From assembly GCF_016629525.1 (NCBI RefSeq), contig NZ_AP024269.1, forward strand, positions 558,001 through 622,000: a stretch of 64,000 bases of DNA. Reading direction: 5' to 3'. The first letter of the stretch is position 1. Each line of letters begins with the position of its first letter. Below, piece after piece: positions 35,889-45,135 of this stretch. A model generated the notes under the pieces. The model made no database searches and had not been told where the DNA came from. It worked only from the letters and a program-made list of their open reading frames with translations. The translations under genes were made by a program, and so were the position numbers. This stretch comes from Kaistia sp. 32K (GTDB lineage: Bacteria; Pseudomonadota; Alphaproteobacteria; Rhizobiales; Kaistiaceae).

Positions 35889-38746
35889 TTCAGTATTTCC
35901 TTGGTGTCGTCAAACCGACGCTCGATGGCGTCCAGCCCGGCCAGGGCGTTGGTGAAATCCAGCCGGGCGATCGGGTCGCGGATCCCGTCGAGCGATGTCG
36001 CCTCGGCCGAGCCGCGAAGCGTCGTTTCGAGCGCCTCGAACGTCTTGCGGGCCCGCATGCTGCGCACGCCGAGCTGCTGGCGAAGCTCGCCGAGAAGCCG
36101 GGTCGCCTCGGCGCGCCCGGCGGCGTCGAGCCGCGTCTCGGGCTCAGCCGCCTTAACCGTCTCGGCCGCGCTGGCCGCCTCGGCCGGCTGCAGCGACCGT
36201 GCCGCGGCGAGCGCCGGCTGCAGCGCCTGGTCGAGCCGCTCGACGAGATCGTCGATGTTCATCAGCTCGCGATGCGCCAGCGCGTCCTCCAGCTGGCGCG
36301 AGGCCTCGGCCACCTTGCGCAGTTCGAGCGAGCCGGCGACGCCCTTCAGCGTGTGGGCGAGGCGGCGCGCCTCGTCCAGCGCGCCGGCATCGATGTCCTC
36401 GCGCAGCGTGGCGGCGAAGCCGCGATACTTGGCGCCGAAACTGACGATCAGCTTGCGCAGCAGGGCGGACTTGCCGTTGACGCGGGAGAGCGCTGCCGGG
36501 ATGTCGAAGGGCGGTAGTTCCTGCGGCAGCTCGGTCGAGGCGAGCGGCGCGGCCGGGGTGGCGGCAGGTGCTGCGACAGCGGGGCTCGGTGCCGTGGCCG
36601 GCTTCAGCCAACGTTCCAGCGTGCGCATCAGCGCGGCCGGATCGACGGGCTTCGCGACATGGTCGTTCATGCCGGCATTCAGGCAGTTCTGGCGCTCCTG
36701 CTCATAGGCATGCGCGGTCATGGCGATGATCGGCAGGGTTTCGGCGGGGATGCGCTCGCGGATCTTCCGCGTCGCCGTGATGCCGTCCATCTCCGGCATC
36801 TGGATGTCCATGAGCACCGCGTCGTAGCGGCGGCCGGGATCGAGCGCCAGCTCGCAGGCGATCCGGCCGTTCGCGGCCAGCTCGACGATGAGGCCGCCGT
36901 CGCTCAGGATCTCGTAGGCGACCTCGCTGTTGATCTCGTTGTCCTCGGCCAGAAGGATGCGCGAGCCGCGCAGCTCCGGCGCCACCATCGGCACCGTTGG
37001 AGGCGCGGGAACGACGGTTTCGTCCGGCGCGCGCGCATTGCCGATGAACTGCGTGATCTGGGTGAGCAGCAGGGCGGGATCGATCGGCTTGACGAGGAAG
37101 GCGGAAATGCCGGCCGCGCGCGCGTCGGCCATCGCTTCCTCGCGGGCATAGGCGCTGACCATCATGATGGTCGGCAGCTTCGTCAGCTTTTCGCTCGCCT
37201 GCATTGCCTCGACCGCCTGGATGCCGTCCATGCCGGGCATCTTCCAGTCGATCAGCATCAGGTCGTAATTGGTGCCGCGCTCGTTCGCCGCCTCGAGGAA
37301 GGCGATCGCCTCGGTGCCGGAAGCGACGAGATCCGACTGCACCGACCAGCTTTCGAACAGGTTGTGCAGGATCTCGCGCGAGGCGGGATTGTCGTCGACG
37401 ATGAGGACGCGCAGCCCACGCAGCTCCTCGATATGGGCAGCACTGGCGAGCATCTCGGCGTCGCCGATCTGCATCCGCACCGTGAAGGTGAAGGTGCTGC
37501 CGGCGCCCGCCTGGCTCTCGACGCGGATCGAGCCGCCCATCAGCTCGACCAGCTGCTTGCTGATGGCGAGGCCGAGGCCGGTGCCGCCGAAGCGGCGCGT
37601 CGTCGAGCTGTCGGCCTGGCTGAAGGAGCGGAAGAGGTTCGCCTGCTGCTCCGGCGTCATGCCGATGCCGGTATCGCGGACGGAGATCTCGAGCAGGAGG
37701 TCCGGATCCCGACGCTCGAGCGCGCGGATCGACAGGATGACGCCGCCGCGCTCGGTGAACTTGACTGCGTTCGAGACGAGGTTGAGGACGATCTGGTTCA
37801 GCCGCAGCGCGTCGCCGAGAAGCGTCTCGGGCACGCTGTCGTCAACGACGATGCGGATCTCGACGCCCTTCTCGGCCGCCTTCACCGCCGAGATCGCGGT
37901 GGCGTTCTCGATCGTGTCGCGGATCTCGAAATGGGTGCTCTCCAGCGTGAGCATGCCGGCCTCGATCTTGGAGAAATCGAGGATGTCGTTGATCAGGCCG
38001 AGCAGGGCGGTGCTGGCGGCCTTGATCTTGCTGACATAGTCGGCCTGCTTCGGCGTCAGCTCGGTGCGCAGCGCCAGGTGGCTGAAGCCGAGAATGGCGT
38101 TCATCGGCGTGCGGATCTCGTGGCTCATATTAGCCAGGAACAGGCTCTTGGCGATGCTGGCGGCGTTGGCCTCGCGGGTCTTGACCTCGAGCGTGCGGTT
38201 GTAGCTGACGATCTCGTCGCTCATCGCCTTGATCCGGCGGAAGCTCGCCACCAGCGTGATGCTGAGCCAGACCAGGACGGCCGTCTGGAAGGCGACGATC
38301 GAGGCGTGCAGGTAGACGCGGGGCAGGTCGGCGCCGGCGGGGAACACCGCATAGGGGAACACGAAGTTCAGCATCAGGTGGTGGGCTGCGACGGCGACGG
38401 CCGCGACGACCACGGGCCGCCAGTCGCACCAGCCGATCACCAGCGCCAGCGTGGCGAAGAAGTACATGTGCATGTCCATCTGCCACGCATGTCCGGCGAA
38501 CAGATAGACGAGGAGGGCGGGCTGCCCCATCAGCGCGACGGCCGAGACATAGCGCGTCACCGGCGCCGGACCGCGCAGCAGCCACGATATCTGCAGCGCG
38601 GCCGCCAGCAGGGCTGCGATCAGCGTCGGCGCGACCACGCTCCGGCCGATCGACCCGGCGACCAGCGCCATGAACGGCACATGCACCCAGATCAGCACCA
38701 CCAGGAACAGGCCGAAATTGCGCCGCAGTCTATCGAGTTCGGCCAT
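35885..38746 (-). CDS. Hybrid sensor histidine kinase (HisKA-HATPase-REC-REC-Hpt)
   Basis: 953 residues. Six hydrophobic segments in 12-170, with the conserved [15 protein letters not shown] found in alphaproteobacterial sensor proteins. HisKA with H209 ([14 protein letters not shown]), HATPase with [15 protein letters not shown] and [10 protein letters not shown]; two receivers ([20 protein letters not shown]); and a C-terminal Hpt with AHTLKGVAG. BarA-like layout for a multistep phosphorelay, probably ending on the adjacent REC-GGDEF protein. The ATG at 38746 has AAGGAT 7 bases upstream; the longer start at 38800 is rejected. A single-helix protein is encoded 60 bp upstream on the same strand. 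Confidence 0.92.
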   Translation of the reverse strand: MAELDRLRRNFGLFLVVLIWVHVPFMALVAGSIGRSVVAPTLIAALLAAALQISWLLRGPAPVTRYVSAVALMGQPALLVYLFAGHAWQMDMHMYFFATLALVIGWCDWRPVVVAAVAVAAHHLMLNFVFPYAVFPAGADLPRVYLHASIVAFQTAVLVWLSITLVASFRRIKAMSDEIVSYNRTLEVKTREANAASIAKSLFLANMSHEIRTPMNAILGFSHLALRTELTPKQADYVSKIKAASTALLGLINDILDFSKIEAGMLTLESTHFEIRDTIENATAISAVKAAEKGVEIRIVVDDSVPETLLGDALRLNQIVLNLVSNAVKFTERGGVILSIRALERRDPDLLLEISVRDTGIGMTPEQQANLFRSFSQADSSTTRRFGGTGLGLAISKQLVELMGGSIRVESQAGAGSTFTFTVRMQIGDAEMLASAAHIEELRGLRVLIVDDNPASREILHNLFESWSVQSDLVASGTEAIAFLEAANERGTNYDLMLIDWKMPGMDGIQAVEAMQASEKLTKLPTIMMVSAYAREEAMADARAAGISAFLVKPIDPALLLTQITQFIGNARAPDETVVPAPPTVPMVAPELRGSRILLAEDNEINSEVAYEILSDGGLIVELAANGRIACELALDPGRRYDAVLMDIQMPEMDGITATRKIRERIPAETLPIIAMTAHAYEQERQNCLNAGMNDHVAKPVDPAALMRTLERWLKPATAPSPAVAAPAATPAAPLASTELPQELPPFDIPAALSRVNGKSALLRKLIVSFGAKYRGFAATLREDIDAGALDEARRLAHTLKGVAGSLELRKVAEASRQLEDALAHRELMNIDDLVERLDQALQPALAAARSLQPAEAASAAETVKAAEPETRLDAAGRAEATRLLGELRQQLGVRSMRARKTFEALETTLRGSAEATSLDGIRDPIARLDFTNALAGLDAIERRFDDTKEILN

Positions 38747-38806
38747 TGTGCAATCCTTGAAAGGTACTGCCCCGGCGGGCAGGTCTGGTCTGGCGGACAA
38801 ATCGGG

Positions 38807-39178
38807 TCAGGCGGGCAGGCAGCCGCGCAATTTGACGGCATCGAGGACGAGCCACGCGCCCGTCCGATACAGCCTGGCGATGAAGTCGGGATTGTCGGAC
38901 CGGGCGATGAGGACGTTCGCAAGGCCGGCGTTGGCAACGATCGTGCCGCCCGAGCTGGCGATGATCTCCGCGGTCTCGGCGGCGTCGGCCCAGAGGGGGG
39001 CCACCACCGCGACCTCGGGCGTGCCGGCATCCGCCGTCATCGAGCCGAGGAAGATGGCCAGAACGCTCACGATCAGGAGCAGGCCGGCCGGAATGAAATC
39101 CCGCCAGCTTCCCCGCTCCGTCCGAGAATCGAGCTCTACGCGTGAAATTCGCTGCCCCCTGCGACTGCCCTGCCGCAA
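38807..39178 (-). CDS. Small single-helix membrane protein, unknown function
   Basis: 123 residues. One membrane helix at about 30-48 (AGLLLIVSVLAIFLGSM) precedes a small extracytoplasmic domain with the segment ANAGLANVLIARSDNPDFIARLYRTGAW, given here in part. It starts with a TTG at 39178; no ATG is available in frame. It lies 60 bp upstream of the hybrid kinase on the same strand and may be an accessory of that sensor. I do not recognise the family. Confidence 0.6.
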   Translation of the reverse strand: MRQGSRRGQRISRVELDSRTERGSWRDFIPAGLLLIVSVLAIFLGSMTADAGTPEVAVVAPLWADAAETAEIIASSGGTIVANAGLANVLIARSDNPDFIARLYRTGAWLVLDAVKLRGCLPA

Positions 39179-39379
39179 AGGCGCATAAAACCCGGTTCAC
39201 GGTACGTTATCAAGGCGCATAGGGTCGCGGCGCTTTACCGAATGGGCGCGGGAGCATGTTTTGTAGGTGTTCACGCGCCGATTCGGCTCGACACTACGCA
39301 GTGCCGGTGGCCATGCCCGGGACGCGGCATTGACGCCCCCATTCGCATAAGCAGTCGCCAGCAACTGCCGCCCTCCGCT

Positions 39380-40357
39380 TCATTGTCCGAGCTCCAGGGA
39401 GCTCTCAAAGGTGCGGCGAGCCTGAACGACGTCGAATTTCTCGTCAGATATGCTATGGACCAGAATGAAATATTGATCACTTGGCCTATAAATTATTCTT
39501 GTGCTGGTTGATACGGCAGTTGAGTCCACATCTACGATGTATTCGAATTCCACCGAGTCTAATCCCTTGAACTTCGAGTGTTTCGGAAAAGTAAACCTCA
39601 TTGTTTTTGCATTGTATATTGTTTTAAAGGCAATGTAAGCTAACTTTAGCGTACCTCCATCGCCGTTAGGGTTTTGAATTCCGGTGATCGAAATTAAGCC
39701 ATCGGAGGATGTTAGAGAATATTCATGGTCGGATGTGGAATTGTATCCGTCTTCCGGAGATTTTGATATCTTGTAGTTTAGTGGAAGTGCAGATGCCAGG
39801 CTTCCGCGAATGCCTTTAAGTTCTCTGGTTTTTGGTATTGGTGACCATTTCTGAGTGTACAAAAGTTGAGAGCGCTCAAGTGATGAGTCAGATCCGGAAA
39901 TCATCTGCGCGATGAGATCGTATGAAATTACTTTGGCACCATCCGAAAATTCGAAAGGCGAACCATCCGCTGCTGCCTTCAAAAAAGCATTTGTCTGACC
40001 GGTTAAATCGCCTGGCTCCAACCGAACAACGTTTTCCTCTGCGCTGCGAAGGCGCTCGGTTCTGGTCGGTTCAGAATTGCGGATACTTATCTCGGCGGCT
40101 TCCAGTAAAGACCTGTTGTATTCATCCATTGCGAAGATGAATTTCGGCATTTCGGCCTCAAATTCTGCAACTTTTGCCGGATCGCTCGTGAATTCAGTTG
40201 GAAACTCGTCCCAGAATTCCTTGTGGAGAGCCCGGTCTATATAGCTCGAACCGACGATCGGGATGATCTCTGCCTGGCGAGGCGAAAAACTGATCTCAGC
40301 GTCAGCCGCCGTTGTGAGGGCCAGCAGTATGAAGACGAAAAGCGATAGGTAGCGCAT
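39380..40357 (-). CDS. Secreted orphan protein in an AT-rich island
   Basis: 325 residues with a clear Sec signal peptide (MRYLSLFVFILLALTTAADA). The mature part has no cysteines or motif I recognise; the C-terminal half is rich in beta-type segments such as MRFTFPKHSKFKG, VEFEYIVDVDSTA and IIYRPSDQYFILVHSI. Base composition and codon use (many A/T-ending codons such as AAA, ATA, TTA) are sharply unlike the neighbouring genes, which suggests recent transfer. The frame is open throughout and starts at an ATG after a short leader, so it is probably a real gene. Confidence 0.75.
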   Translation of the reverse strand: MRYLSLFVFILLALTTAADAEISFSPRQAEIIPIVGSSYIDRALHKEFWDEFPTEFTSDPAKVAEFEAEMPKFIFAMDEYNRSLLEAAEISIRNSEPTRTERLRSAEENVVRLEPGDLTGQTNAFLKAAADGSPFEFSDGAKVISYDLIAQMISGSDSSLERSQLLYTQKWSPIPKTRELKGIRGSLASALPLNYKISKSPEDGYNSTSDHEYSLTSSDGLISITGIQNPNGDGGTLKLAYIAFKTIYNAKTMRFTFPKHSKFKGLDSVEFEYIVDVDSTAVSTSTRIIYRPSDQYFILVHSISDEKFDVVQARRTFESSLELGQ

Positions 40358-40501
40358 TGTGCACCTTGCATGCCATACGATCAGGCAAGCTTGGCTGAGT
40401 TGCGCACGCGCTGCAATCAGAGCGTGTCAGTAACCTTCATCGGCGCTGCCTAGTTCCCGAGCTTTGCACATCAGTCCCACGAAGACTGATTCTCGAGGGA
40501 T

Positions 40502-40536
40502 CCGGATCGCTCTCTCTCTCTACAGGGACGATCCGG
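40502..40536 (-). terminator. Hairpin downstream of the sugar permease gene
   Basis: CCGGATCG (40502-40509) and CGATCCGG (40529-40536) form an 8-bp stem with a 19-base loop containing a CT repeat. It begins 12 bases past the permease stop on the minus strand. There is no clear T-run, so it may be a stabilising stem rather than a full terminator. Confidence 0.45.
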
Positions 40537-40548
40537 GTTGCATCTCAA

Positions 40549-41382
40549 TCACCCCTTCACGGCGCCGACGGCGATGCCGTTGACGATCTGGCGCTGGAAG
40601 ATGACGTAGAGGATCACGATCGGCGCGGCGGCGAGGCAAATGCCGGCGGCGAGCAGCGGTACGTTGGTGGTGTATTCGCCGCGCAACGCCGCGATGCCGA
40701 CCATCAGCGTGCGCTGGTCCTGCAGCACCAGGAGCGAGATCAGCACGTCGTTCCAGCAGTAGAGCGTGTTCAGAATACCGAGCGTTACCAGCGCCGGCTT
40801 TCCCATCGGCAGCATGATGTGCCACCAGACCTTCAGGAGGCTGGCGCCGTCGATCTGTGCCGCCTCGAACAATTCGCGTGGCAGGCGGGCATAGAAGGCG
40901 GTCATCAGATAGACGCTGAACGGCAGGAAGAAGGCCGTATAGGCGATGATCAGGCCGGGGCGGCTGTCGATCAGGTTGAGGCCGATCATGGTGCGGTAGA
41001 ACGGCACCAGCACGACCTGCACCGGGATCATGAGCGACACCAGGATGGTGATGAAGATCGCCTTGCGGCCGCGGAAGCGCAGGATGGCGAGCGCGAAGCC
41101 GGCCATCGAGGCGACGACGAGCAGCACCAGCACCGCGCCGACCGTGACGATGACGGAATTGGTGAAATATTCGGAGAGGCGCGACTGGTTCCAGGCCTGG
41201 GCGAAATTGGCGAAGGTCGGATCGGTGGTCAGGCCGAACCGGTCCAGCACATAGCCTTTTCGCGTCTTCAGCGCCGCGTTGACGGCGAAGAAGACGGGAT
41301 AGACGGCCGAGAGCGCCAAAAGCGCCATCGGGATCGAGATCAGCCAGAGGATGCGCTTCTCGCGGGTCTGGACGGCGGCCAT
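40549..41382 (-). CDS. Carbohydrate ABC transporter permease (MalG/UgpE type)
   Basis: 277 residues with six membrane segments. FFAVNAALKTRKGY near the N-terminus and the EAA coupling loop LFEAAQIDGASLLKVWWHIMLPMGKPAL identify a CUT1-family sugar permease. The ATG at 41382 is chosen because it begins the usual short N-terminus; the frame to 41445 overlaps the upstream permease. It is the last gene of the operon. Confidence 0.93.
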   Translation of the reverse strand: MAAVQTREKRILWLISIPMALLALSAVYPVFFAVNAALKTRKGYVLDRFGLTTDPTFANFAQAWNQSRLSEYFTNSVIVTVGAVLVLLVVASMAGFALAILRFRGRKAIFITILVSLMIPVQVVLVPFYRTMIGLNLIDSRPGLIIAYTAFFLPFSVYLMTAFYARLPRELFEAAQIDGASLLKVWWHIMLPMGKPALVTLGILNTLYCWNDVLISLLVLQDQRTLMVGIAALRGEYTTNVPLLAAGICLAAAPIVILYVIFQRQIVNGIAVGAVKG

Positions 41383-41392
41383 GGCGGGCTCC

Positions 41393-42325
41393 TCAGATGC
41401 TGGCGTTGCGGGACATGATCCGGATCTGGATGGCGGCGAGGCCACCCATCATCAGGAACAGCACCATCGAGATCGCGCTGGCATAGCCCGGGCGGTTCAT
41501 CCGGCCCTGTTCGAGCCAGATCAGGAATTCCGGCAGGATGGTCGAGGTGCCGGGGCCGCCGGCCGTCAGCACATAGATCAGGCCGAACATCGCGGTCAGC
41601 ATGCCGATCGTCGTCACCACGGCGGCGAATTCGATGATCGGGCGGATCGACGGGATGACGATGTACCACCAGGTCTGGGTCAGCTTGGCGCCGTCGAGCT
41701 TGGCCGCCTCCAGCATGTCGGAGGGCACGGTCGAGAGGCCGGCGAGGAAGATCAGGAGGCTCATGCCGAAGGTCGACCATAGCTGCACGGCGATCAGGCT
41801 GAACAGCGCCGTCGACGAATTGCCGAGCCAGTCGACGGCCGAGAAGCCGAGCGCCTTCAGGAACATGTTGAAGGAGCCGTCATAGCGCAGCAGCACGTTG
41901 AAGATGGCGCCGACGATGACGGAGGAGAGCACGGCCGGGAAGAAATAGACGGCGCGGTAGAGCTTGCCGCCCGGCACGCCCTGGTGGATCAGGATGGCGA
42001 GCACCAGCGGCAGGCCGATCCAGATCGGCAGCGTCGCCAGCAGGATCAGCATGTTGACGAGGCTGTCGAGGAATACCGGGTCGCTGGCGATGCCGATGTA
42101 GTTGTCGAAGCCGACGAAGCGCGGCGCCGACATGCCGTCATAATCGGTGAAGGAATAGCCGAAGCCCCAGATCAGCGGCACGATGCGGAAGACGACGACC
42201 AGCGCTAAGGCCGGCAGCACGAACAGATAGGCGAAGCGCTCGACGCTGCGGCTGCCGGGATCCGCATGCGCCGCGGCGGCGGCCTTGCGGCGCTTGGTGT
42301 CCGTTGCGGTCAGGATCTCGGTCAT
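41393..42325 (-). CDS. Carbohydrate ABC transporter permease (MalF/UgpA type)
   Basis: 310 residues. After a cytoplasmic N-terminus, six membrane segments with GFGYSFTDYDGMSAPRFVGFDNY and the coupling loop MLEAAKLDGAKLTQTWWYIVIPSIRPI, as in MalF-type CUT1 permeases. It forms the channel with the 10-bp downstream MalG-type protein. No ATPase gene is in the operon. Confidence 0.93.
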   Translation of the reverse strand: MTEILTATDTKRRKAAAAAHADPGSRSVERFAYLFVLPALALVVVFRIVPLIWGFGYSFTDYDGMSAPRFVGFDNYIGIASDPVFLDSLVNMLILLATLPIWIGLPLVLAILIHQGVPGGKLYRAVYFFPAVLSSVIVGAIFNVLLRYDGSFNMFLKALGFSAVDWLGNSSTALFSLIAVQLWSTFGMSLLIFLAGLSTVPSDMLEAAKLDGAKLTQTWWYIVIPSIRPIIEFAAVVTTIGMLTAMFGLIYVLTAGGPGTSTILPEFLIWLEQGRMNRPGYASAISMVLFLMMGGLAAIQIRIMSRNASI

Positions 42326-42427
42326 GCGCGGGGCCTTCTGGCTATCAGAATGGAGGAGGTTCCGGGCGAGCGCGATCTCGTCCGGACCATCGTCGTGGGG
42401 CTCGCGGAGCGACCCGGCAGTCCACTC

Positions 42428-42530
42428 CCGTCATCCCCGCGAAGGCGGGGATCCATGCAGCCGGGTTCCGGGAGATTCGCGGGATCGGTCTCGGCTGAAT
42501 GGATCCCGGGTCAAGCCCGGGATGACGGCG
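42428..42530. repeat. Dispersed palindromic repeat, family D
   Basis: CGTCATCCCCGCGAAGGCGGGGATCCA at the left (in two parts) and TGGATCCCGGGTCAAGCCCGGGATGACG at the right form an imperfect inverted repeat about 100 bp long, with nested short hairpins. It lies between the binding-protein and first permease genes of the sugar operon and could lower expression of the permeases. Elements of this CGTCATCCC...GGATGACG kind are common in alphaproteobacterial genomes. Confidence 0.75.
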
Positions 42531-42567
42531 AGCGTGTGGCTGTACTCTGCGGCTTCGGGGCCGAAGG

Positions 42568-43848
42568 CTACTTCTTCTTGGCCTGGGCCTGGACTTCGTC
42601 GAGGCGGGCAACGGCCTTGTCGACCGTGGTCTCGCCGGTGAACAGCATCTGGCTCTGGCGATGCCATTCCTCGGTCTCGGCCGTCGAGGTGTTGTTGTGC
42701 AGCAGCGCCGCGCCGTTCGAGAGCGAGCCGAGCACGACCTTGGCCGACGGGCTTTCGACCTTCGAGGTGTCGACGGCGGTATCCGATGGCACCGCGCCGG
42801 CGGCCTCGAAGAAGATCTGCATCGCCGGTGTGTCGGCGAAGCTCTTGGCGAGCGCGATGGCGAGGTCCTGGTTCGGCGAGAACTTGGTCACGCCGTAGCC
42901 GATGCCGCCGGCGAGCGGCATGAGTAGCGTCTCGTTCACGCTGGCCGTCACCGGCGGCATGACGAAGACGCCGACATTCTGCGGCTCGAGGAACTCGTCG
43001 AATTCCTTCCAGTGCGCCACGTCCGAGAGCAGGCCGATGGTGTTGGCGTTCTCCGAGCGCTCGAAGCTCTGGTATTCGTCCATGAACTTGGCGGTCGAGT
43101 TGGCGCCCTCGGCGTACCAGCCGTCCTTCTGGGTATCGACCCAGGCCTGGACGATCGCCTTGATCTCAGGGCTCGACCACTTCAGGTCGCCGGCGGTCCA
43201 GGCGGCCTGTTGCGCCGGCGTCAGCGCGTTGGCGGCGGCGGAGGAATAGAAGAAGTCGGCGCCGTAGCCTTCCTTGTTGCCGAGCGCGAAGCAGGTCGTG
43301 CCGGCGGCCTTCAGCGCCTCGCAGACCGCCTTGAGCTCGGCCCATGTCTTCGGCGTCTTCTCCGGATCGAGGCCGGCCTTCTTGTAGAGTTCCTTGTTGT
43401 AGTAGACCGCGAGGCCCTGGATCGAGATCGGCACGGCATAGACGCTGCCGTCGGGGCCGGCGAACTCGTCCCAGCCGGCGACGCGCGTCCTGATGTCGGC
43501 GACCTTGTCGTCGAGCTTGGTCAGCGCGGCGATGCGTTCCTTCGCCTGCGAGCCGCCATGCACCAGCACGACATCCGGCCCCTTGCTGGCGGCGATCGCC
43601 GTGCCGAGCAGCGTGTAATACTGGTCGTGCGGCTGCATGACGTATTTGATCGTCACGCCGGGATGCGCGGCCTCGAAGTCGGCCTTCACCTTGTCGTAAT
43701 ACGCCGTCGTCGTCGGATCGCCGGACTTCCAGTCCCAGACCGTCAGCGTGACGTTCTCGGCGCTGGCGATCGACATGGCGCCGATGGTGACGGCCAGCGT
43801 GCCGGCGAGCCTCGTGCCGAGGCGCAGAAGCGTTTTCGTCGTCTTCAA
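42568..43848 (-). CDS. Carbohydrate ABC transporter substrate-binding protein
   Basis: 426 residues with a signal peptide (about 1-30, ending SIASA). A cluster-B (MalE/UgpB-like) binding protein: VTLTVWDWKSGDP, DVVLVHGGSQAKERIAAL, YAVPISIQGLAVYYNKELYKKAGLDPEKTPKTW in pieces, and GGIGYGVTKFSPNQDLA. Context with an enolase-superfamily enzyme suggests a sugar acid or oligosaccharide ligand. It is the second gene of the operon, 82 bp after the enolase gene. Confidence 0.92.
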   Translation of the reverse strand: MKTTKTLLRLGTRLAGTLAVTIGAMSIASAENVTLTVWDWKSGDPTTTAYYDKVKADFEAAHPGVTIKYVMQPHDQYYTLLGTAIAASKGPDVVLVHGGSQAKERIAALTKLDDKVADIRTRVAGWDEFAGPDGSVYAVPISIQGLAVYYNKELYKKAGLDPEKTPKTWAELKAVCEALKAAGTTCFALGNKEGYGADFFYSSAAANALTPAQQAAWTAGDLKWSSPEIKAIVQAWVDTQKDGWYAEGANSTAKFMDEYQSFERSENANTIGLLSDVAHWKEFDEFLEPQNVGVFVMPPVTASVNETLLMPLAGGIGYGVTKFSPNQDLAIALAKSFADTPAMQIFFEAAGAVPSDTAVDTSKVESPSAKVVLGSLSNGAALLHNNTSTAETEEWHRQSQMLFTGETTVDKAVARLDEVQAQAKKK

Positions 43849-43930
43849 TAGAGGTCTCCTCCCTCGCTTATCGTTCCCCTTGCCCGCTGCCGGCGAGCGC
43901 GGCGGCGGGGATTGTCGGCTTGCGGCTGGC

Positions 43931-45067
43931 CTAGTGCGGCAGGCGCGTGTTCACCGGTCCCGGCGGCAGGGCGTCGTTCGCCAGCACCTCGGGCACAGCC
44001 CATTCGCTGCGCGCGGCCTCCGACAGCACCAGGCCGTGGCCGGGGCGGTCATGCGCTTGGATCCAGCCGTCGCGGATCTCGAACGGCGTCTCGACTAGAT
44101 GATCGAAATTCTGGAACGAGTATTCCAGCCATTCGACCTCCGGCAGCGCGATCGCCATGTTGACGCCGATCTCGAGGAACGAATTGCCGAGGCTGACAGG
44201 AATGCCGTGCTCGGCGGCGAGCCAGCCGATGCGCATCACCTCGGAGACGAAGCCGTGCACGTTGATCATGTCGGTGCCGCGCGCCTCGATCAGCTGGCGC
44301 TTGCCGTGCGCGTCGAAATATTCGCCCGAATTGACCAGCGTGAACGGGCAGCCGGCCCGGATCATCTTCAGGCCCTCGAAATCGTAGCGCAGGCAGGGAT
44401 CCTCGATCCACAGGATGTCGAAGCCGGCATCCCGGATCTTGTTCATGTTGCGGACGGTCTGCTGCGGCGACCAGCCCTCGTTGGCGTCGATCATGATCGC
44501 TTCGGGCTTGCCCACGGTCTTCACCAGCAGGTCGAGGCGGTGCAGGTCGCGCTCGATGTCGGGATGGCCGACCTTGATCTTGAACGCCCGGTAGCCGATC
44601 GACGCGGCGTGATCGAACAGCGCGCAGAAATCATCGTCGGAGAGGTGGAAATCGAGGCCGCTGGCATAGGCCTTGACCCGCGTCTTGCTGCCGCCGAGCA
44701 GCTTCCAGAGCGGCATGTCGAGTTTCTTGGCGGCGAGGTCCCAGAGCGCCTGGTCGACGCCTTCGCCGAAGGGCAGCGACGCGCCACGGATGTTGCCGCC
44801 GCGCGGCCGGCGCACGCGATGCACGAGCGCCGCCGGCGCCTGGCCCTCAAGGCCCGGCCAGATCTCGGCGCGAAAGATCCGCTCGATCTCGGCCTGCGCC
44901 GGCAGCGGGTTGAACAGCGTGGCGAGGAAGCCGAGACCGACCATGCCGTTGTCGGCGATCAACTCGATCGTCGCGACATGCGCATGCGCGATGCGGACCT
45001 GGCTGTCGCCGATCACACGGTCGCGGGCGAACTGGAAACGGACAATTCGGAAATCCACGATACGCAT
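43931..45067 (-). CDS. Enolase-superfamily (mandelate racemase/muconate lactonising-like) enzyme
   Basis: 378 residues. N-terminal capping domain to about 130, then the barrel with K163-x-K165 (FKIKVG), metal ligands D194 (IMIDANEGW), E222 (WIEDP) and E249 (NSGEYF), and H271 (NVHGF). All catalytic positions for an acid-sugar dehydratase or epimerase are present. The substrate is unknown; the adjacent sugar importer and GntR regulator suggest a hexonate or glycoside-derived acid. The ATG at 45067 begins MRIVDFRIVRFQF; the open frame to 45196 overlaps the divergent regulator and is rejected. Confidence 0.88.
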   Translation of the reverse strand: MRIVDFRIVRFQFARDRVIGDSQVRIAHAHVATIELIADNGMVGLGFLATLFNPLPAQAEIERIFRAEIWPGLEGQAPAALVHRVRRPRGGNIRGASLPFGEGVDQALWDLAAKKLDMPLWKLLGGSKTRVKAYASGLDFHLSDDDFCALFDHAASIGYRAFKIKVGHPDIERDLHRLDLLVKTVGKPEAIMIDANEGWSPQQTVRNMNKIRDAGFDILWIEDPCLRYDFEGLKMIRAGCPFTLVNSGEYFDAHGKRQLIEARGTDMINVHGFVSEVMRIGWLAAEHGIPVSLGNSFLEIGVNMAIALPEVEWLEYSFQNFDHLVETPFEIRDGWIQAHDRPGHGLVLSEAARSEWAVPEVLANDALPPGPVNTRLPH

Positions 45068-45085
45068 GCTATGCTCGCTTAATCG

Positions 45086-45135
45086 ATCAAGAGTGAGAGT
45101 TGATATGTCACGTAAGCGATCTGATAGATCAGATC
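45086..45135. promoter_or_regulatory. Candidate GntR operators at the divergent promoter
   Basis: Two dyads: ATCAA (45086-45090) with TTGAT (45100-45104) just before the ATG, and a perfect 8-bp inverted repeat GATCTGAT (45118-45125) / ATCAGATC (45128-45135) separated by AG within the first codons of the regulator. The second could be an autoregulatory site, or suggest that translation starts further downstream. Binding is inferred only from symmetry and position. Confidence 0.45.

Noticed and set aside
39242..39511. 89-codon plus-strand open frame upstream of the AT-rich orphan's 3' end
   Set aside because: It overlaps the end of the orphan gene, lacks a ribosome site and has no homologous features.
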